This document shows, one piece after another, positions 1-7,739 of a stretch of 64,000 bases of DNA (position 1 is the first letter of the stretch; the number at the start of each line of letters is the position of its first letter). The DNA lies in assembly GCA_036393295.1 (NCBI GenBank), contig DASWHF010000018.1:1-64000 (forward strand). Reading direction: 5' to 3'. The position numbers and the translations under genes were made by a program. Source of the stretch: DASWHF01 sp036393295 (GTDB taxonomy: Bacteria; Pseudomonadota; Gammaproteobacteria; Acidiferrobacterales; UBA6901). Under the pieces are notes generated by a model. It did no database searches and was not told where the DNA came from. It saw only the letters and a list, made by a program, of their open reading frames with translations.

Positions 1-27
1 CGCCGCAAGCGCGACCTCGAGGGGTGA
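1..27 (+). CDS. 3' end of a SHOCT-domain protein (partial)
   Basis: The first nine codons read RRKRDLEG and then stop. This closely matches the C-terminus QRKRDLGG of the SHOCT-domain protein at 1727-1954, so the window opens on the tail of a related short C-terminal (SHOCT) protein. SHOCT domains are about 30 residues long and often end small membrane proteins in metal-resistance clusters. Nothing more can be said because the rest lies outside the window. Confidence 0.6.
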   Translation, partial: RRKRDLEG

Positions 28-92
28 GCGACACCTTGACGCGTCGCGTCCGACAACCTTGCGATACCTGACAACGCAGCAGGAGAGGAGCT

Positions 93-665
93 ATGAGAAT
101 ACTGCACACAGTACTTATCGTTTGTGCGATGACGCTAAGAGTGCCTAACAAAATGACCTCGCATTCAACGCCGAACCGTAGGGTGCGCCCTGCGCACCGA
201 AATATTAAGCGGTGCGTGGGACGCACCCTACACCCGTTTCTCATTTTGTTAGGTGCTCTAAGCGGTTTCGCTCCGACATTCGCCGCCGAACCCGGCAAAA
301 TGCCGATGCCGCCCGTGTTCGATGCCCGGACCGACACCGAGCGGGCGCTGACCGAATATCCGCTGGCCGTCATCACCCGCGAGGCGGCCTTCGCGCACCA
401 TGGCAAGGCACACCGCGAGGTCAGCCTGCCGAACGGTCTGACCGGCTGGGTCTACCAGGTGGGCGAGGGTGCCGGACTGCGCACCTATACGCTGGTGTTC
501 GACGCCCAGCAGAAGGTGATCGACGTGCTCTACAACGAGCGCGGCCGGCACAACGGGCTGACGGCGCTCGCGCTGCAGGCACAGGCCAAGGGCGTGCTGG
601 GTCCGGATGTCGAGCCGCAGCCGCCGAAGCGGCACGCGCCCGACGAGTTCAAGCCGGGCAAGTGA
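93..665 (+). CDS. Secreted protein with an in-frame mobile-element insertion in its signal peptide
   Basis: 190 codons with a good ribosome site (aggagaggag) just before ATG 93. The mature part (residues about 65-190) is a small periplasmic domain containing LPNGLTGWVYQVG and a later FDAQQKVIDVLYNE. This pattern of strand, WxY and FD-x-x-xVxxV is reminiscent of BamE/SmpA-like folds, but I do not recognise the family. Residues about 16-56 are encoded by a 120-bp palindromic element plus its 3-bp target repeat. Removing them restores MRILHTVLIVCAMTL followed by SGFAPTFAAEPG, an ordinary signal peptide with an AxA-type cleavage site. In the inserted form the element supplies an Arg-rich stretch and a new hydrophobic run, FLILLGALSGF, so export may still work. 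Met-rich and SHOCT neighbours suggest a metal-resistance setting. Confidence 0.75.
   Translation: MRILHTVLIVCAMTLRVPNKMTSHSTPNRRVRPAHRNIKRCVGRTLHPFLILLGALSGFAPTFAAEPGKMPMPPVFDARTDTERALTEYPLAVITREAAFAHHGKAHREVSLPNGLTGWVYQVGEGAGLRTYTLVFDAQQKVIDVLYNERGRHNGLTALALQAQAKGVLGPDVEPQPPKRHAPDEFKPGK
139..258 (+). mobile_element. 120-bp palindromic MITE-like element, copy 1
   Basis: The ends are imperfect 19-bp inverted repeats (AGAGTGCCTAACAAAATGA at the left; the right end read backwards gives AGAGCACCTAACAAAATGA; the outer A belongs to the flank as drawn). The middle holds two 22-base arms starting GTAGGGTGCG around an AT-rich loop, AAATATTAAG. TAA flanks both sides (136-138 and 259-261), consistent with a 3-bp target duplication. 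A nearly identical copy lies inverted at 39296-39415. The element has no transposase, so it would need one supplied in trans. It is open in the frame of the host gene throughout. Confidence 0.85.
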
Positions 666-723
666 ACACCAACGGTGCGGAGACCGGCCGTTCCGGCCAT
701 TGTCTATAACCCAGGAGGCTGTC

Positions 724-1116
724 ATGAGTAGAAAGCGTTCGTTGAAAGCAATGGGGTCGGCGCTGCTGGTCGCCGTCGTTGCGCTGTCCGGTGCGGTCTA
801 CGCACAGATGGGCGGCGGCATGATGCAGGGCGACCAGGGTGGCCCCGGCATGCAGCAAATGTCCGGCATGATGCACGACATGGGCGATCAGATGATGAAG
901 ATGTCCGATATGATGTCCAAAGGCGACATGAACGCCGACATGCAGAAACGCATGAGCGAGCGCATGCGCGAGATGGCCGGCATGATGGGTAACATGTCCG
1001 GCATGATGGGCAAGGGCATGATGATGGACTCGGGCATGCAGAAACAGATGGGGGATATGCGCATGCGCATGGACGGGATGATGAAGCAGCCGATGGACGC
1101 CGGTAAGACCAAGTGA
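724..1116 (+). CDS. Methionine-rich periplasmic protein
   Basis: 130 residues. ATG 724 follows the ribosome site aggaggct. An N-terminal signal peptide (about residues 1-23, ending in VYAQ) precedes a mature chain made almost wholly of Met, Gly, Asp, Lys and Gln with repeated MSGMM, MGDQMMKM and GKGMMM runs. Such Met clusters bind Cu(I) or Ag(I) in periplasmic proteins, so a copper-sequestering role is the natural inference. The sequence does not show a catalytic domain. It lies between another secreted protein and a P-II remnant in a cluster of small metal-associated genes. Confidence 0.75.
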   Translation: MSRKRSLKAMGSALLVAVVALSGAVYAQMGGGMMQGDQGGPGMQQMSGMMHDMGDQMMKMSDMMSKGDMNADMQKRMSERMREMAGMMGNMSGMMGKGMMMDSGMQKQMGDMRMRMDGMMKQPMDAGKTK

Positions 1117-1153
1117 TGCGGTCATAACCGATCACCGAACCCTGGCGCCTGGC

Positions 1154-1354
1154 GTGCGACACCAGGGCCGGGTTCCCAGGAGCCACGCGCGGATCGAGAT
1201 CTTCATCGGCAAGGACCGGGTCGAGGCCGTCGCAAACGCCATACTGGAAGCGGCGCACCAGGGATTGCCGGGCGACGGAATCGTGGCCGTGCTTCCCGCG
1301 GAGCAGGTCTTCCGCATTCGCACCAAGTCCGTCGCCGGTGCCGATAAGATTTAG
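1154..1354 (+). pseudogene. Truncated P-II-like (GlnB/GlnK family) remnant
   Basis: From about residue 13 the ORF reads RIEIFIGKDRVEAVANAIL and later VLPAEQVFRIRTK. These correspond to the last strand-helix-strand of P-II signalling proteins (IExVVPDxxVxxVVxAI ... GKIFVLPVExVxRIRT). The N-terminal half, including the T-loop, is absent and no ribosome site precedes the first start codon. I read it as a 5'-truncated pseudogene. P-II-like proteins linked to heavy-metal RND pumps are known, and a DUF3240 protein of that kind occurs at 10046-10354, so this may be the remains of a second metal cluster. Confidence 0.65.
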
Positions 1355-1405
1355 TGCCTGCGCCGCGGCCACCTGACGCACCGCGCCGTGTACTGGAGGC
1401 ATGCC

Positions 1406-1669
1406 ATGACAGCGGGAGTATCGATCGCCGCAGTTGGACACGCAAGCAGCCTGTTCCTGGCTGTTACCTACACGCTGTGCGTGGTGTTTGACCTGCTGTT
1501 CCCTCAGCATGCCATGTACACGGCCTGGGAAAAGCTGTTGCCAGGTTTCACCTGGATAAGTTGGGGCGCGTACTTCATCGGGTTGATTGAGAGCTATCTG
1601 TACGGCTGGTACCTCGCCGTGGTGTGGGTGCCGCTGTACCGGCTGTTCGCCGCGCGCGCGGCACGTTGA
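1406..1669 (+). CDS. DUF5676 family membrane protein
   Basis: 87 residues. ATG 1406 is preferred over GTG 1388 because a ggagg site lies eight bases upstream of it. It has two membrane segments, LFLAVTYTLCVVFDLLF and a second from about FTWISWGAYFIGL through SYLYGWYLAVVWVPLY. The pattern LLPGFTWISWG followed by LIESYLYGWY is characteristic of the DUF5676 family, usually found beside copper, mercury or silver resistance genes. Its function is unknown. Confidence 0.75.
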   Translation: MTAGVSIAAVGHASSLFLAVTYTLCVVFDLLFPQHAMYTAWEKLLPGFTWISWGAYFIGLIESYLYGWYLAVVWVPLYRLFAARAAR

Positions 1670-1726
1670 AACCGGGCAGACGGTACGGGCGACGTGAACG
1701 GTTTCTTCGACTGTTGGAGGTGAGTC

Positions 1727-1954
1727 ATGGGTCTGATGGGCGGAGACGGATGGGGGTGGGGCATGGGTGGGCTGCAGATGGTGCTGTTCTGGGGCGTCAT
1801 CATCGTGGCGCTGGTGCTGGCAGTGAAGTGGATTGCGAGCAGCAACGCCGGCTCACGGGGAAGCACGGCGCTGGAGACTCTGAAGGAGCGCTACGCGCGC
1901 GGTGAAATCGACAAGGACGAGTTTGAGCAGAGAAAACGTGACCTCGGAGGTTAG
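1727..1954 (+). CDS. Small SHOCT-domain membrane protein
   Basis: 75 residues, ATG 1727 after the ribosome site ttggaggtgagtc. A Gly/Trp-rich N-terminus (GGDGWGWGMGG) leads into one membrane helix (about residues 17-36, VLFWGVIIVALVLAVKW). The C-terminus, ALETLKERYARGEIDKDEF, is a SHOCT domain. It is a near relative of the protein whose last codons open the window, suggesting duplication. SHOCT domains are thought to mediate oligomerisation; the role here is unknown. Confidence 0.8.
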   Translation: MGLMGGDGWGWGMGGLQMVLFWGVIIVALVLAVKWIASSNAGSRGSTALETLKERYARGEIDKDEFEQRKRDLGG

Positions 1955-2012
1955 GTATGGGCGAGCGCGGCGGGTCACATTCCGCGGTCGGATCATCGGG
2001 CAGGTCGCGGCC

Positions 2013-2261
2013 ATGAACAGGCTGTGGAGTCATGGCCGGGTATGGGCACTGTCGGCGATCGGCGTAACCATGATCGCGCTGACGATCTGGGCGTATCCAC
2101 GGTCGGGTCTGTCCTGGATCACGATAGCGGGTGCCGCGATTGCCGCAAGTTGTGCCGCGGCAATGGTTTACCTGTGGCGAGCGTCCGGCCGGACCGCCAA
2201 GACACTCGATAGCTTGCGCAGCGCGAGCGAGCCGACGAAACCAAAGGCGAGGCATCGATGA
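2013..2261 (+). CDS. Small two-helix membrane protein
   Basis: 82 residues from ATG 2013. Two hydrophobic segments (WALSAIGVTMIALTIWAY and WITIAGAAIAASCAAAMVY) are followed by a basic tail. No family recognised. Its stop overlaps the start of the DUF2933 gene, so it belongs to the same transcription unit as 2258-3141. A longer ORF exists upstream, but its extra residues look non-coding and no ribosome site precedes it. Confidence 0.55.
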   Translation: MNRLWSHGRVWALSAIGVTMIALTIWAYPRSGLSWITIAGAAIAASCAAAMVYLWRASGRTAKTLDSLRSASEPTKPKARHR

Positions 2262-2494
2262 TCCGGCGGACCAGAAGGCGGCGCGCGGGCGGGCGGGTGT
2301 CGCGCGCCGGCCTGGCGCTGGTCGGTTTCCTGGCGATCGCCGGATTTTTCCTGTTCGGCGAGCACCAGGCACATCTGTTGGGGGCGTTGCCGTTCGTGCT
2401 GCTTCTGCTGTGCCCGCTGTTGCACGTTTTCGGCCACGGCGGCCACGGTGCGCATGGCGAATCGCACAAACATTCCGGGGAAAGGGAGCCATGA
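2258..2494 (+). CDS. DUF2933 family membrane protein
   Basis: 78 residues. It begins inside the previous stop (ATGA overlap). An Arg-rich start is followed by two membrane segments, ALVGFLAIAGFFLFGEH and ALPFVLLLLCPLLHVF, and a His/Gly-rich tail (GHGGHGAHGESHKH). The order of helix, EH, helix, CPLLH and His-rich tail fits DUF2933, commonly co-located with copper and silver efflux genes. The tail could bind metal. It overlaps the methyltransferase gene downstream. Confidence 0.75.
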   Translation: MIRRTRRRRAGGRVSRAGLALVGFLAIAGFFLFGEHQAHLLGALPFVLLLLCPLLHVFGHGGHGAHGESHKHSGEREP

Positions 2495-3141
2495 GCAACG
2501 TCGCGCCCGCGTACGGCTTGTGGTCCTTGGCTGCGATCAACTCGGCGGTCTTCGTCATCTTTGCGTTCAGTTTCTTCAAGCCGCACACACCGCGCGACTG
2601 GCGGTCGTTCGGCGCATTCTCGGCGTTCCTGGTGGCGCTGTTCGCCGAGATGTACGGCTTTCCGTTGACGATCTACCTGATGTCCGGCTGGCTGCAGAGC
2701 CGCTATCCCGGCGTGGACTGGCTGGCGCACGACTCCGGCCATCTTCTGGAGATGCTGTTCGGTTGGCGGACCAACCCGCACTTCGGACCGTTTCATCTGC
2801 TGAGCATGGTCTTCATCGGCGGCGGATTCATCCTGCTCGCGAGCGCCTGGCGGGTGCTGTATGCGGCGCAGCGCGGCCACCGCCTGGCGACGACCGGGCC
2901 GTATGCCCGTATCCGGCACCCGCAGTACGTCGCCTTCGTGTTCATCATGTTCGGATTCCTGCTGCAGTGGCCGACGCTGCTGACGCTGGCGATGTTTCCA
3001 GTGCTGACGTTCATGTACCTGCGCCTGGCGCGCCGCGAAGAGCGCGAGGTGGCGGCCGAGTTCGGCGCGGCGTACCGCGAATACGCGGGACGCACACCGG
3101 CCTTTGTTCCGTGCCTCGGCGCAGGCCGGACCGCGGCATGA
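2491..3141 (+). CDS. Isoprenylcysteine carboxyl methyltransferase (ICMT/PEMT)-family membrane protein
   Basis: 216 residues, ATG 2491 after gggagcc and overlapping the DUF2933 gene. About five membrane segments. The C-terminal part carries the family signature: TTGPYARIRHPQYVAF (SAM-binding loop with RHPxY), then REEREVAAEFGAAYREY. Members methylate prenyl-cysteine or phospholipids; in bacteria the substrate is usually unknown. Genes of this type often travel with DUF2933 and SHOCT genes in metal-resistance clusters, which is the situation here. Confidence 0.8.
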   Translation: MSNVAPAYGLWSLAAINSAVFVIFAFSFFKPHTPRDWRSFGAFSAFLVALFAEMYGFPLTIYLMSGWLQSRYPGVDWLAHDSGHLLEMLFGWRTNPHFGPFHLLSMVFIGGGFILLASAWRVLYAAQRGHRLATTGPYARIRHPQYVAFVFIMFGFLLQWPTLLTLAMFPVLTFMYLRLARREEREVAAEFGAAYREYAGRTPAFVPCLGAGRTAA

Positions 3142-3249
3142 CTGCGGCGCAAGGGATATTGGATGCATTGTCATTCACGAAAGGCGACCCGGCTCTCCGG
3201 TACACGTGGCCGGAGGTGGGTCAACTCTTGGATATCGGTTTACCGCGTC

Positions 3250-4519
3250 ATGAAGCGGTTATCACTCGGTCTTGCGACCCTCCTGGTTCGTGGTCGCGAT
3301 GGGGTACGGCGTGGTGTTGCCGGTGCCGCCCTTTTCTCTTGCGCGGATGCTGGAGCAGCCGTCGAATGCGGCCGTCGCCTGGCATACCGGCCCGCTCACC
3401 GGCGTTTACCTGCTGGCGCTGTTTGTGTCCGCGCCGGTTTGGGGCAGGATTTCCGACCGCCTCGGCCGGCGGAAAGTGCTCTTGTTCGGACTCGCCGGCT
3501 TCAGCGGCGCCATGCTCGCATTTGCGCTTTTGCCGGGTCTCGAGTTCGCGTACGGCGCACGTGCGTTGGCCGGCGTATTCGCCGCGGCGGTGATTCCCAC
3601 GGTATTCGCCTTGACCGGCGATCGCCAGGCGCGGAGCGAACGCGCGCAGACCTTTGCCTGGCTGTATGCGGCGAACGCGCTCGGCTTCCTGTCCGGCCCG
3701 GCGTTGAGCGCCGGGTTGGTGCCCAACGACCCGCTTAGCGCGGCGCCCACGGTCGCCGCCGACACGCTTGCGTGGCCGTTCTATGTCGTGGCCTTGCTGG
3801 GTGAGTCCGTGTGGTATGGCGCCTTCCGCGGGCTGCCGCAACCGCGCCTGCGGCGCTCCAGCGCGCACGCGCCGCGACCCGCCACGCCATCGCTTCCTGG
3901 CCTGTTGGCATTGTCGCTGCTGGTGATGTTCGGTTTGGGCAGTTTCGAAGTGGCGATCGCCTTGCAGGGGCGGCAGGTGTTGAATCTCGGTCCACGCGAG
4001 ATCGGGATCATGTTCGCCGAGTGCAGCCTGATTATGGTCCTCGCGCAGGTCTTCGTGCTCGCTCCGCTCATCAGGCGTACCGGCGGCCGGGCGCTGCTTG
4101 TGCCGGCCCTGCTCGCGATGACCATCGGCCTCGTGTTGCTGCCATTCTCCGTGCGCTATGACGCGCTGCTGCTGGCGGTGGCCTTGATCGCCGGGGTGAC
4201 CGGTCTTCTGATCCCGGCGTTGGCCTACCTGGTGTCGCTCGCCGCCGGTGCGGGGCAGGGTGCCACCTTCGGTCTCCAGACCGCGGTCGCGAGTCTCGGC
4301 CAGGGTGTGGGCTCGGTCGCCGCCGGCTGGCTGTTCACGTTGTCCGTGAAGGCGCCGTTCTGGATCACCGCCGGTCTGCTCGAGGGGTCGCTCGATCGGG
4401 CGCTGCTGGCCCAGGCCCAGGCGCTCGGGGTCGAGGTCCGGTTCAACAGCCGGATGGAGCGCATCGCGGGGCAGGGCGTGCTCGCGGTCGGCCCGCGCGC
4501 GGCGGACGCGGCACGGTGA
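3250..4519 (+). pseudogene. Frameshifted MFS transporter, 3' end fused to a FAD-oxidoreductase fragment
   Basis: The main frame (from TTG 3272) encodes an MFS permease: VVAMGYGVVLPV, then the loop 2-3 motif GRISDRLGRRKVL and about eleven membrane segments to about 4380. The natural start seems to be ATG 3250 in another frame (MKRLSLGLATLL), so a one-base shift near 3285-3295 separates start from body. After WITAGLL the reading switches to LDRALLAQAQALGVEVRFNS, which belongs to a FAD-dependent reductase and not to a transporter. The gene therefore looks doubly broken: a frameshift near the 5' end and a deletion fusion at the 3' end. Sequencing or assembly error could explain the frameshift but not easily the fusion. 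Confidence 0.7.
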
Positions 4520-5073
4520 AGAGCTGCATGTTCACCGGGTTCAAGCAGGAACGGCAATACGTGCAGCGCACCGTCTCCGCGTTCGAGCATCTGGTTGGAC
4601 TGCGGATGCGCAATGCCCGAGCGCACGGCGGTGTCGGCAATCTGCGGCTGCCGGTCACCGCCCTGTCCGGCGGGCACCCGGTGGCCGGCGAGCAGGCCGG
4701 TTTCCAGGATGCGTTGTGGGGGTTCGGCATGCGTTACGCCCTGGCCTCGGGGGTGCTCGCGGCACGCAGCATGCTCGGCGGCGGCGACTACGATCGCGCC
4801 TGGCGCCGCGCGTTCGGCGCCACCCAGTCGGCCTCGATCGTGAATCGTGCCATCTTCGGCAGGCTGGGCAATCGCGGCTATCGATGGCTGCTGCGGATGC
4901 AGGGGCGCCACGGCGATGCGCGGGCGTTGCTGCACCGCATCTATCGGCCCACGCTATTCAGGCGCTTGCTGCTGCCCTGGGCGCGGTGGACCTACCGGAG
5001 TCGACGGCAGGACGCGAGTTGCGACCACATCGATTGCGAATGTATTTGGTGTCGAATGGGAGGCCATGCGTGA
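4516..5073 (+). pseudogene. C-terminal fragment of a geranylgeranyl-reductase-like FAD oxidoreductase
   Basis: The product keeps the C-terminal half of the family: LRMRNARAHGGVGNLRLP, then GGHPVAGEQAGFQDALWGFG, the conserved end of the FAD domain, and a basic tail. The N-terminal Rossmann GxGxxG part is missing. A further piece of the same protein (LDRALLAQAQALG) is fused to the upstream MFS gene in a different frame, and about fifty residues between the two pieces are gone. It starts by overlap with the previous stop (GTG 4516; ATG 4528 also possible). Unlikely to be active. Confidence 0.7.
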
Positions 5074-5745
5074 GCGGCGACGCATTGTGCCCGGTGCTGT
5101 GGACCGGCCAGGAAACCTGCCACGACAGGCAAGGCCAGGAAATCGCCTGCGCCGGCAGCGGTCAGGATGCCGAAACCCGGCGCGGTCGCAACTGGCCGGC
5201 ACCGCGTTTCGAAGTGAAGGGCAACACGGTGCTGGACCGGCTCACCGGACTGGTATGGAGCCGCAACGCGAATCTGGCCGAGTATCCGCTGAATTGGCGT
5301 GAGGCCCTCGACTTTGTCGCCGAGCTCAATCGGCGCGCGGCATTCGGGGTATCCGATTGGCGCCTGCCGAACTGGCGCGAACTGCGATCGCCTCACCGGG
5401 CTGTACTGGCGCTCCGAGGCGGAGCTCGGCGGGGCAGTCTCCTGGGAGGCGGCGCTGACGGCCGTCCAGGCGCTCAACAGACGTTTCGCCGAGCCGGGCT
5501 GGCGACTACCCACCATCACGGAGCTCGAGTCGCTGGCCGATTGCTCGATCCACACTCCGGCGCTACCGTTACACCATCCGTTCCGGAGCGTACAGGACGT
5601 CTATTGGTCCTCGACCACCAGCCTCTACGAACCAGACTGGGCCTGGGCCCTGTATCTCGACAAAGGGGCGGTCGGCGTCGGGCAGAAGCGGCAGGTGCGG
5701 TTTCACGTTTGGGCGATGAGCCAACAGCTGCCGCGTGAGCGATAG
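5070..5745 (+). pseudogene. DUF1566 (Lcl-type) protein gene broken by a frameshift
   Basis: GTG 5070 overlaps the preceding stop and follows ggagg. The first frame gives a DUF1566 repeat, DRLTGLVWSRNANLAEYPLN through SDWRLPNWREL, up to about 5385. From about 5386 the pattern resumes in another frame with DRLTGLYWRSEAELGG, GWRLPTITELESLAD and DVYWSSTTSLYEPDWAWAL. Intact proteins of this kind carry two such repeats, so recombination between them with loss of frame would explain the structure. DUF1566 domains are extracellular lectin-like modules. Confidence 0.65.
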
Positions 5746-5762
5746 GAGGTATTGGGCAGGGT

Positions 5763-6899
5763 GTGGACATGTTCCAGTTGATCTATCGTCAGGTGACCTA
5801 CGACCGCATCCGCGTGTTGCTGACCTGTGGCACGATCGCGGCCGTGGTGGCGGTGATCCTGACGCTCGAAGGCTTCCGCGAGGGCTTGTATGCGCAGCTG
5901 CGTGCGGCGGTGCTGGAGCGCGGTGCCGATCTGGTGCTGACCCAGACCGGTGTTGCGAACATGATGGCGGCACGCTCGGTCATCCCGCAGCTGGCGCGCG
6001 CCCAGGTCGAGGCGGTCGATGGCGTCGACCAGGCCTATCCCATGACCACCCTGCCGGTGATTTTCGACCATGCGGGACGCCGCACGCCGGTCTTTCTGCT
6101 GGTCTACGATGTCGCCGGCGGCCCGTCACGCCTGATCGAGGGCGCGCGCATTTCGGCACGGCGGCAGATCGTAATCGACGAATCGTTGGCGGACCGTTAC
6201 GCCCTGAAGCCCGGCGACGATTTCGAGATCTCCGGGTTTCGGTTCTCGATCGCCGGTGTGTCGATCGGCACGGCGGCGATGTTCACACCGTTCGCGTTCA
6301 TCACTTATGACGACCTGATCGATTTCTATCTCGAATCCGAGCTGGTCGCCGACATCACGACTTTTCCGCTGCTGAGCTTCCTGCTCGTCGAGCTGCGCCC
6401 CGGCGCCGACATCGCACGCGTGGCGCAGGCGATAGAGTCAAAGGTCGCATCGGTCGATGTCTTCCAGCCGGCGGCACTCGCCACCAATGACGAGAACCTC
6501 GGCCGCGCGCTGTTCGGGCCGATCCTGGGATTTCTCGTGGCCATCGGCTATGTCATCGGCGTGCTGGTGGTCGGCATCTTCATGTTCGCGGCGGTCAACG
6601 CCCGCATCCGGGGCATTGGCGTGATGCGCGCGCTCGGCATCACCCAGCTTGAGCTGGCGCGCCTGGTGGTCGCGGAGGCGGTGCTGCTGATGTTGCTGGC
6701 CCTGCCGGTCGGCGTGATCCTGGCCCAGGGCCTGGCGGCGCTCATTCAATGGATGTCGCCGCTGTACCGGGTATTGCCGGTCGAGTCCGTGCCGTTGGCG
6801 CGCACCGCGGTCGCGGCCCTGGGGTTCGCGCTGCTCGGCTCGCTGTTGCCGGTGCGCGCCACCGCCATGCTGGATCCCGGCATCGTGTTCCGGAGCTGA
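5763..6899 (+). CDS. ABC transporter permease, FtsX/MacB type
   Basis: 378 residues. GTG 5763 sits about twelve bases after aggagg; ATG 5769 is an alternative. The layout is one N-terminal membrane helix (VLLTCGTIAAVVAVILTL), a periplasmic MacB-like domain of about 200 residues, then three C-terminal helices with the FtsX motif NARIRGIGVMRALGIT. Such permeases work as pairs with an ATPase and often a membrane-fusion protein. The second permease follows at 6901 but is truncated and no ATPase gene is present, so the transporter is probably non-functional even though this subunit is intact. Confidence 0.8.
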   Translation: MDMFQLIYRQVTYDRIRVLLTCGTIAAVVAVILTLEGFREGLYAQLRAAVLERGADLVLTQTGVANMMAARSVIPQLARAQVEAVDGVDQAYPMTTLPVIFDHAGRRTPVFLLVYDVAGGPSRLIEGARISARRQIVIDESLADRYALKPGDDFEISGFRFSIAGVSIGTAAMFTPFAFITYDDLIDFYLESELVADITTFPLLSFLLVELRPGADIARVAQAIESKVASVDVFQPAALATNDENLGRALFGPILGFLVAIGYVIGVLVVGIFMFAAVNARIRGIGVMRALGITQLELARLVVAEAVLLMLLALPVGVILAQGLAALIQWMSPLYRVLPVESVPLARTAVAALGFALLGSLLPVRATAMLDPGIVFRS

Positions 6900-6900
6900 T

Positions 6901-7230
6901 ATGTGGCGCTGGACGTGGAAGAGTCTGCTCGACGAACCGCTCGGCCTGCTGGGCAGCGCGGCCGGCGTGGCGAGCGCCTTTGTGCTGGTGATCTTCTTCG
7001 AAGGATTGTTTGCCGGCGAGTCCGGCCAGATCGTGTCCTATCTGCGTCACGCTGGTGCGGACGTGTGGGTCGCGCAGCCCGGTGTGTCCAACATGCACAT
7101 GGCCAGCTCCTTTGTTCCGGACTGGAAGCAGGCGCAGATCGAGCGCATCCCGGGTGTGCGACGTGTCACCCCGACCCAGAGAAGGGAGATGGCGATGAAA
7201 ACCGCTGCAGCGACGGCAAGCTGTCGCTAA
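6901..7230 (+). pseudogene. Truncated second FtsX-type permease
   Basis: The first 90 residues (LGLLGSAAGVASAFVLVIFF, then GADVWVAQPGVSNMHMASS and IPGVRRVTP) are the N-terminal helix and start of the periplasmic domain of a DevC/MacB-like permease partner to 5763-6899. At about 7170 the homology ends and the frame runs into QRREMAMKTAAATASCR. The junction region agaagggagatggcgATG resembles the ribosome site and start of some other lost gene. It is a deletion remnant. Its stop overlaps that of the convergent merR-family gene. Confidence 0.7.
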
Positions 7231-7739
7231 CCGCGGTTCCTGGCAGTCTGACGGCTTGTGCGCTTTACGCGCTGGCGCGGGCTTTGGTCGATGGTCTCGA
7301 TGATCGGACAACCCTCCGCGGTCGCCCGGCAGAGATTGAGCAGGAGCTGCAGTTCATTCCGCAGCGTCGTGATCTCTTTCAGGCGCGCCTGGACCTCTTC
7401 AAGCTTCGCGGCGGTGAGCGCGCGCACGCCCCGGCGGGCGCGTTGCGGGTCCTCGCGCATCGTCAGCAGCTTGCCGATCTCCGCCAGGCTGAAGTTCATG
7501 GTCTGTGCGCGTTGAATGAACTTGAGGCGCGAGATGTCGCGCTCCGTGTACAAACGGATCCCCGAGGACAGACGGTTCACCCGCGGCAGCAGGCCGAGCT
7601 TTTCGTAATAGCGCAGGGTGTCGGCCGACAGTCCCGTCAGGCGACTGACGTCGCCGATGCGATAACGGGTCTTGCCGTCCGGCGCTGCCCGCCCGCGCGC
7701 CGGCGCGCGATCAATAGCGGATGATGAAGAAGTACTCAT
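7227..7739 (-). CDS. MerR-family metal-responsive regulator
   Basis: 170 residues. The N-terminal winged helix YRIGDVSRLTGLSADTLRYY and EKLGLLPRVNR is typical of MerR regulators, followed by the coiled dimerisation helix. The C-terminal effector loop contains LCRATAEGCPII with two cysteines that could bind a thiophilic or divalent metal (CadR/ZntR-like spacing; the exact metal is not decidable). It overlaps the end of the CcdA-like gene by 29 bases and so is co-transcribed from the MerR-type promoter at 9344-9374. That layout suggests it regulates its own operon. Confidence 0.8.
   Translation of the reverse strand: MSTSSSSAIDRAPARGRAAPDGKTRYRIGDVSRLTGLSADTLRYYEKLGLLPRVNRLSSGIRLYTERDISRLKFIQRAQTMNFSLAEIGKLLTMREDPQRARRGVRALTAAKLEEVQARLKEITTLRNELQLLLNLCRATAEGCPIIETIDQSPRQRVKRTSRQTARNRG

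Noticed and set aside
607..1116. Longer ORF for the Met-rich protein starting at 607
   Set aside because: It overlaps the previous gene and lacks a signal peptide. ATG 724 has a good ribosome site and a clear signal sequence.
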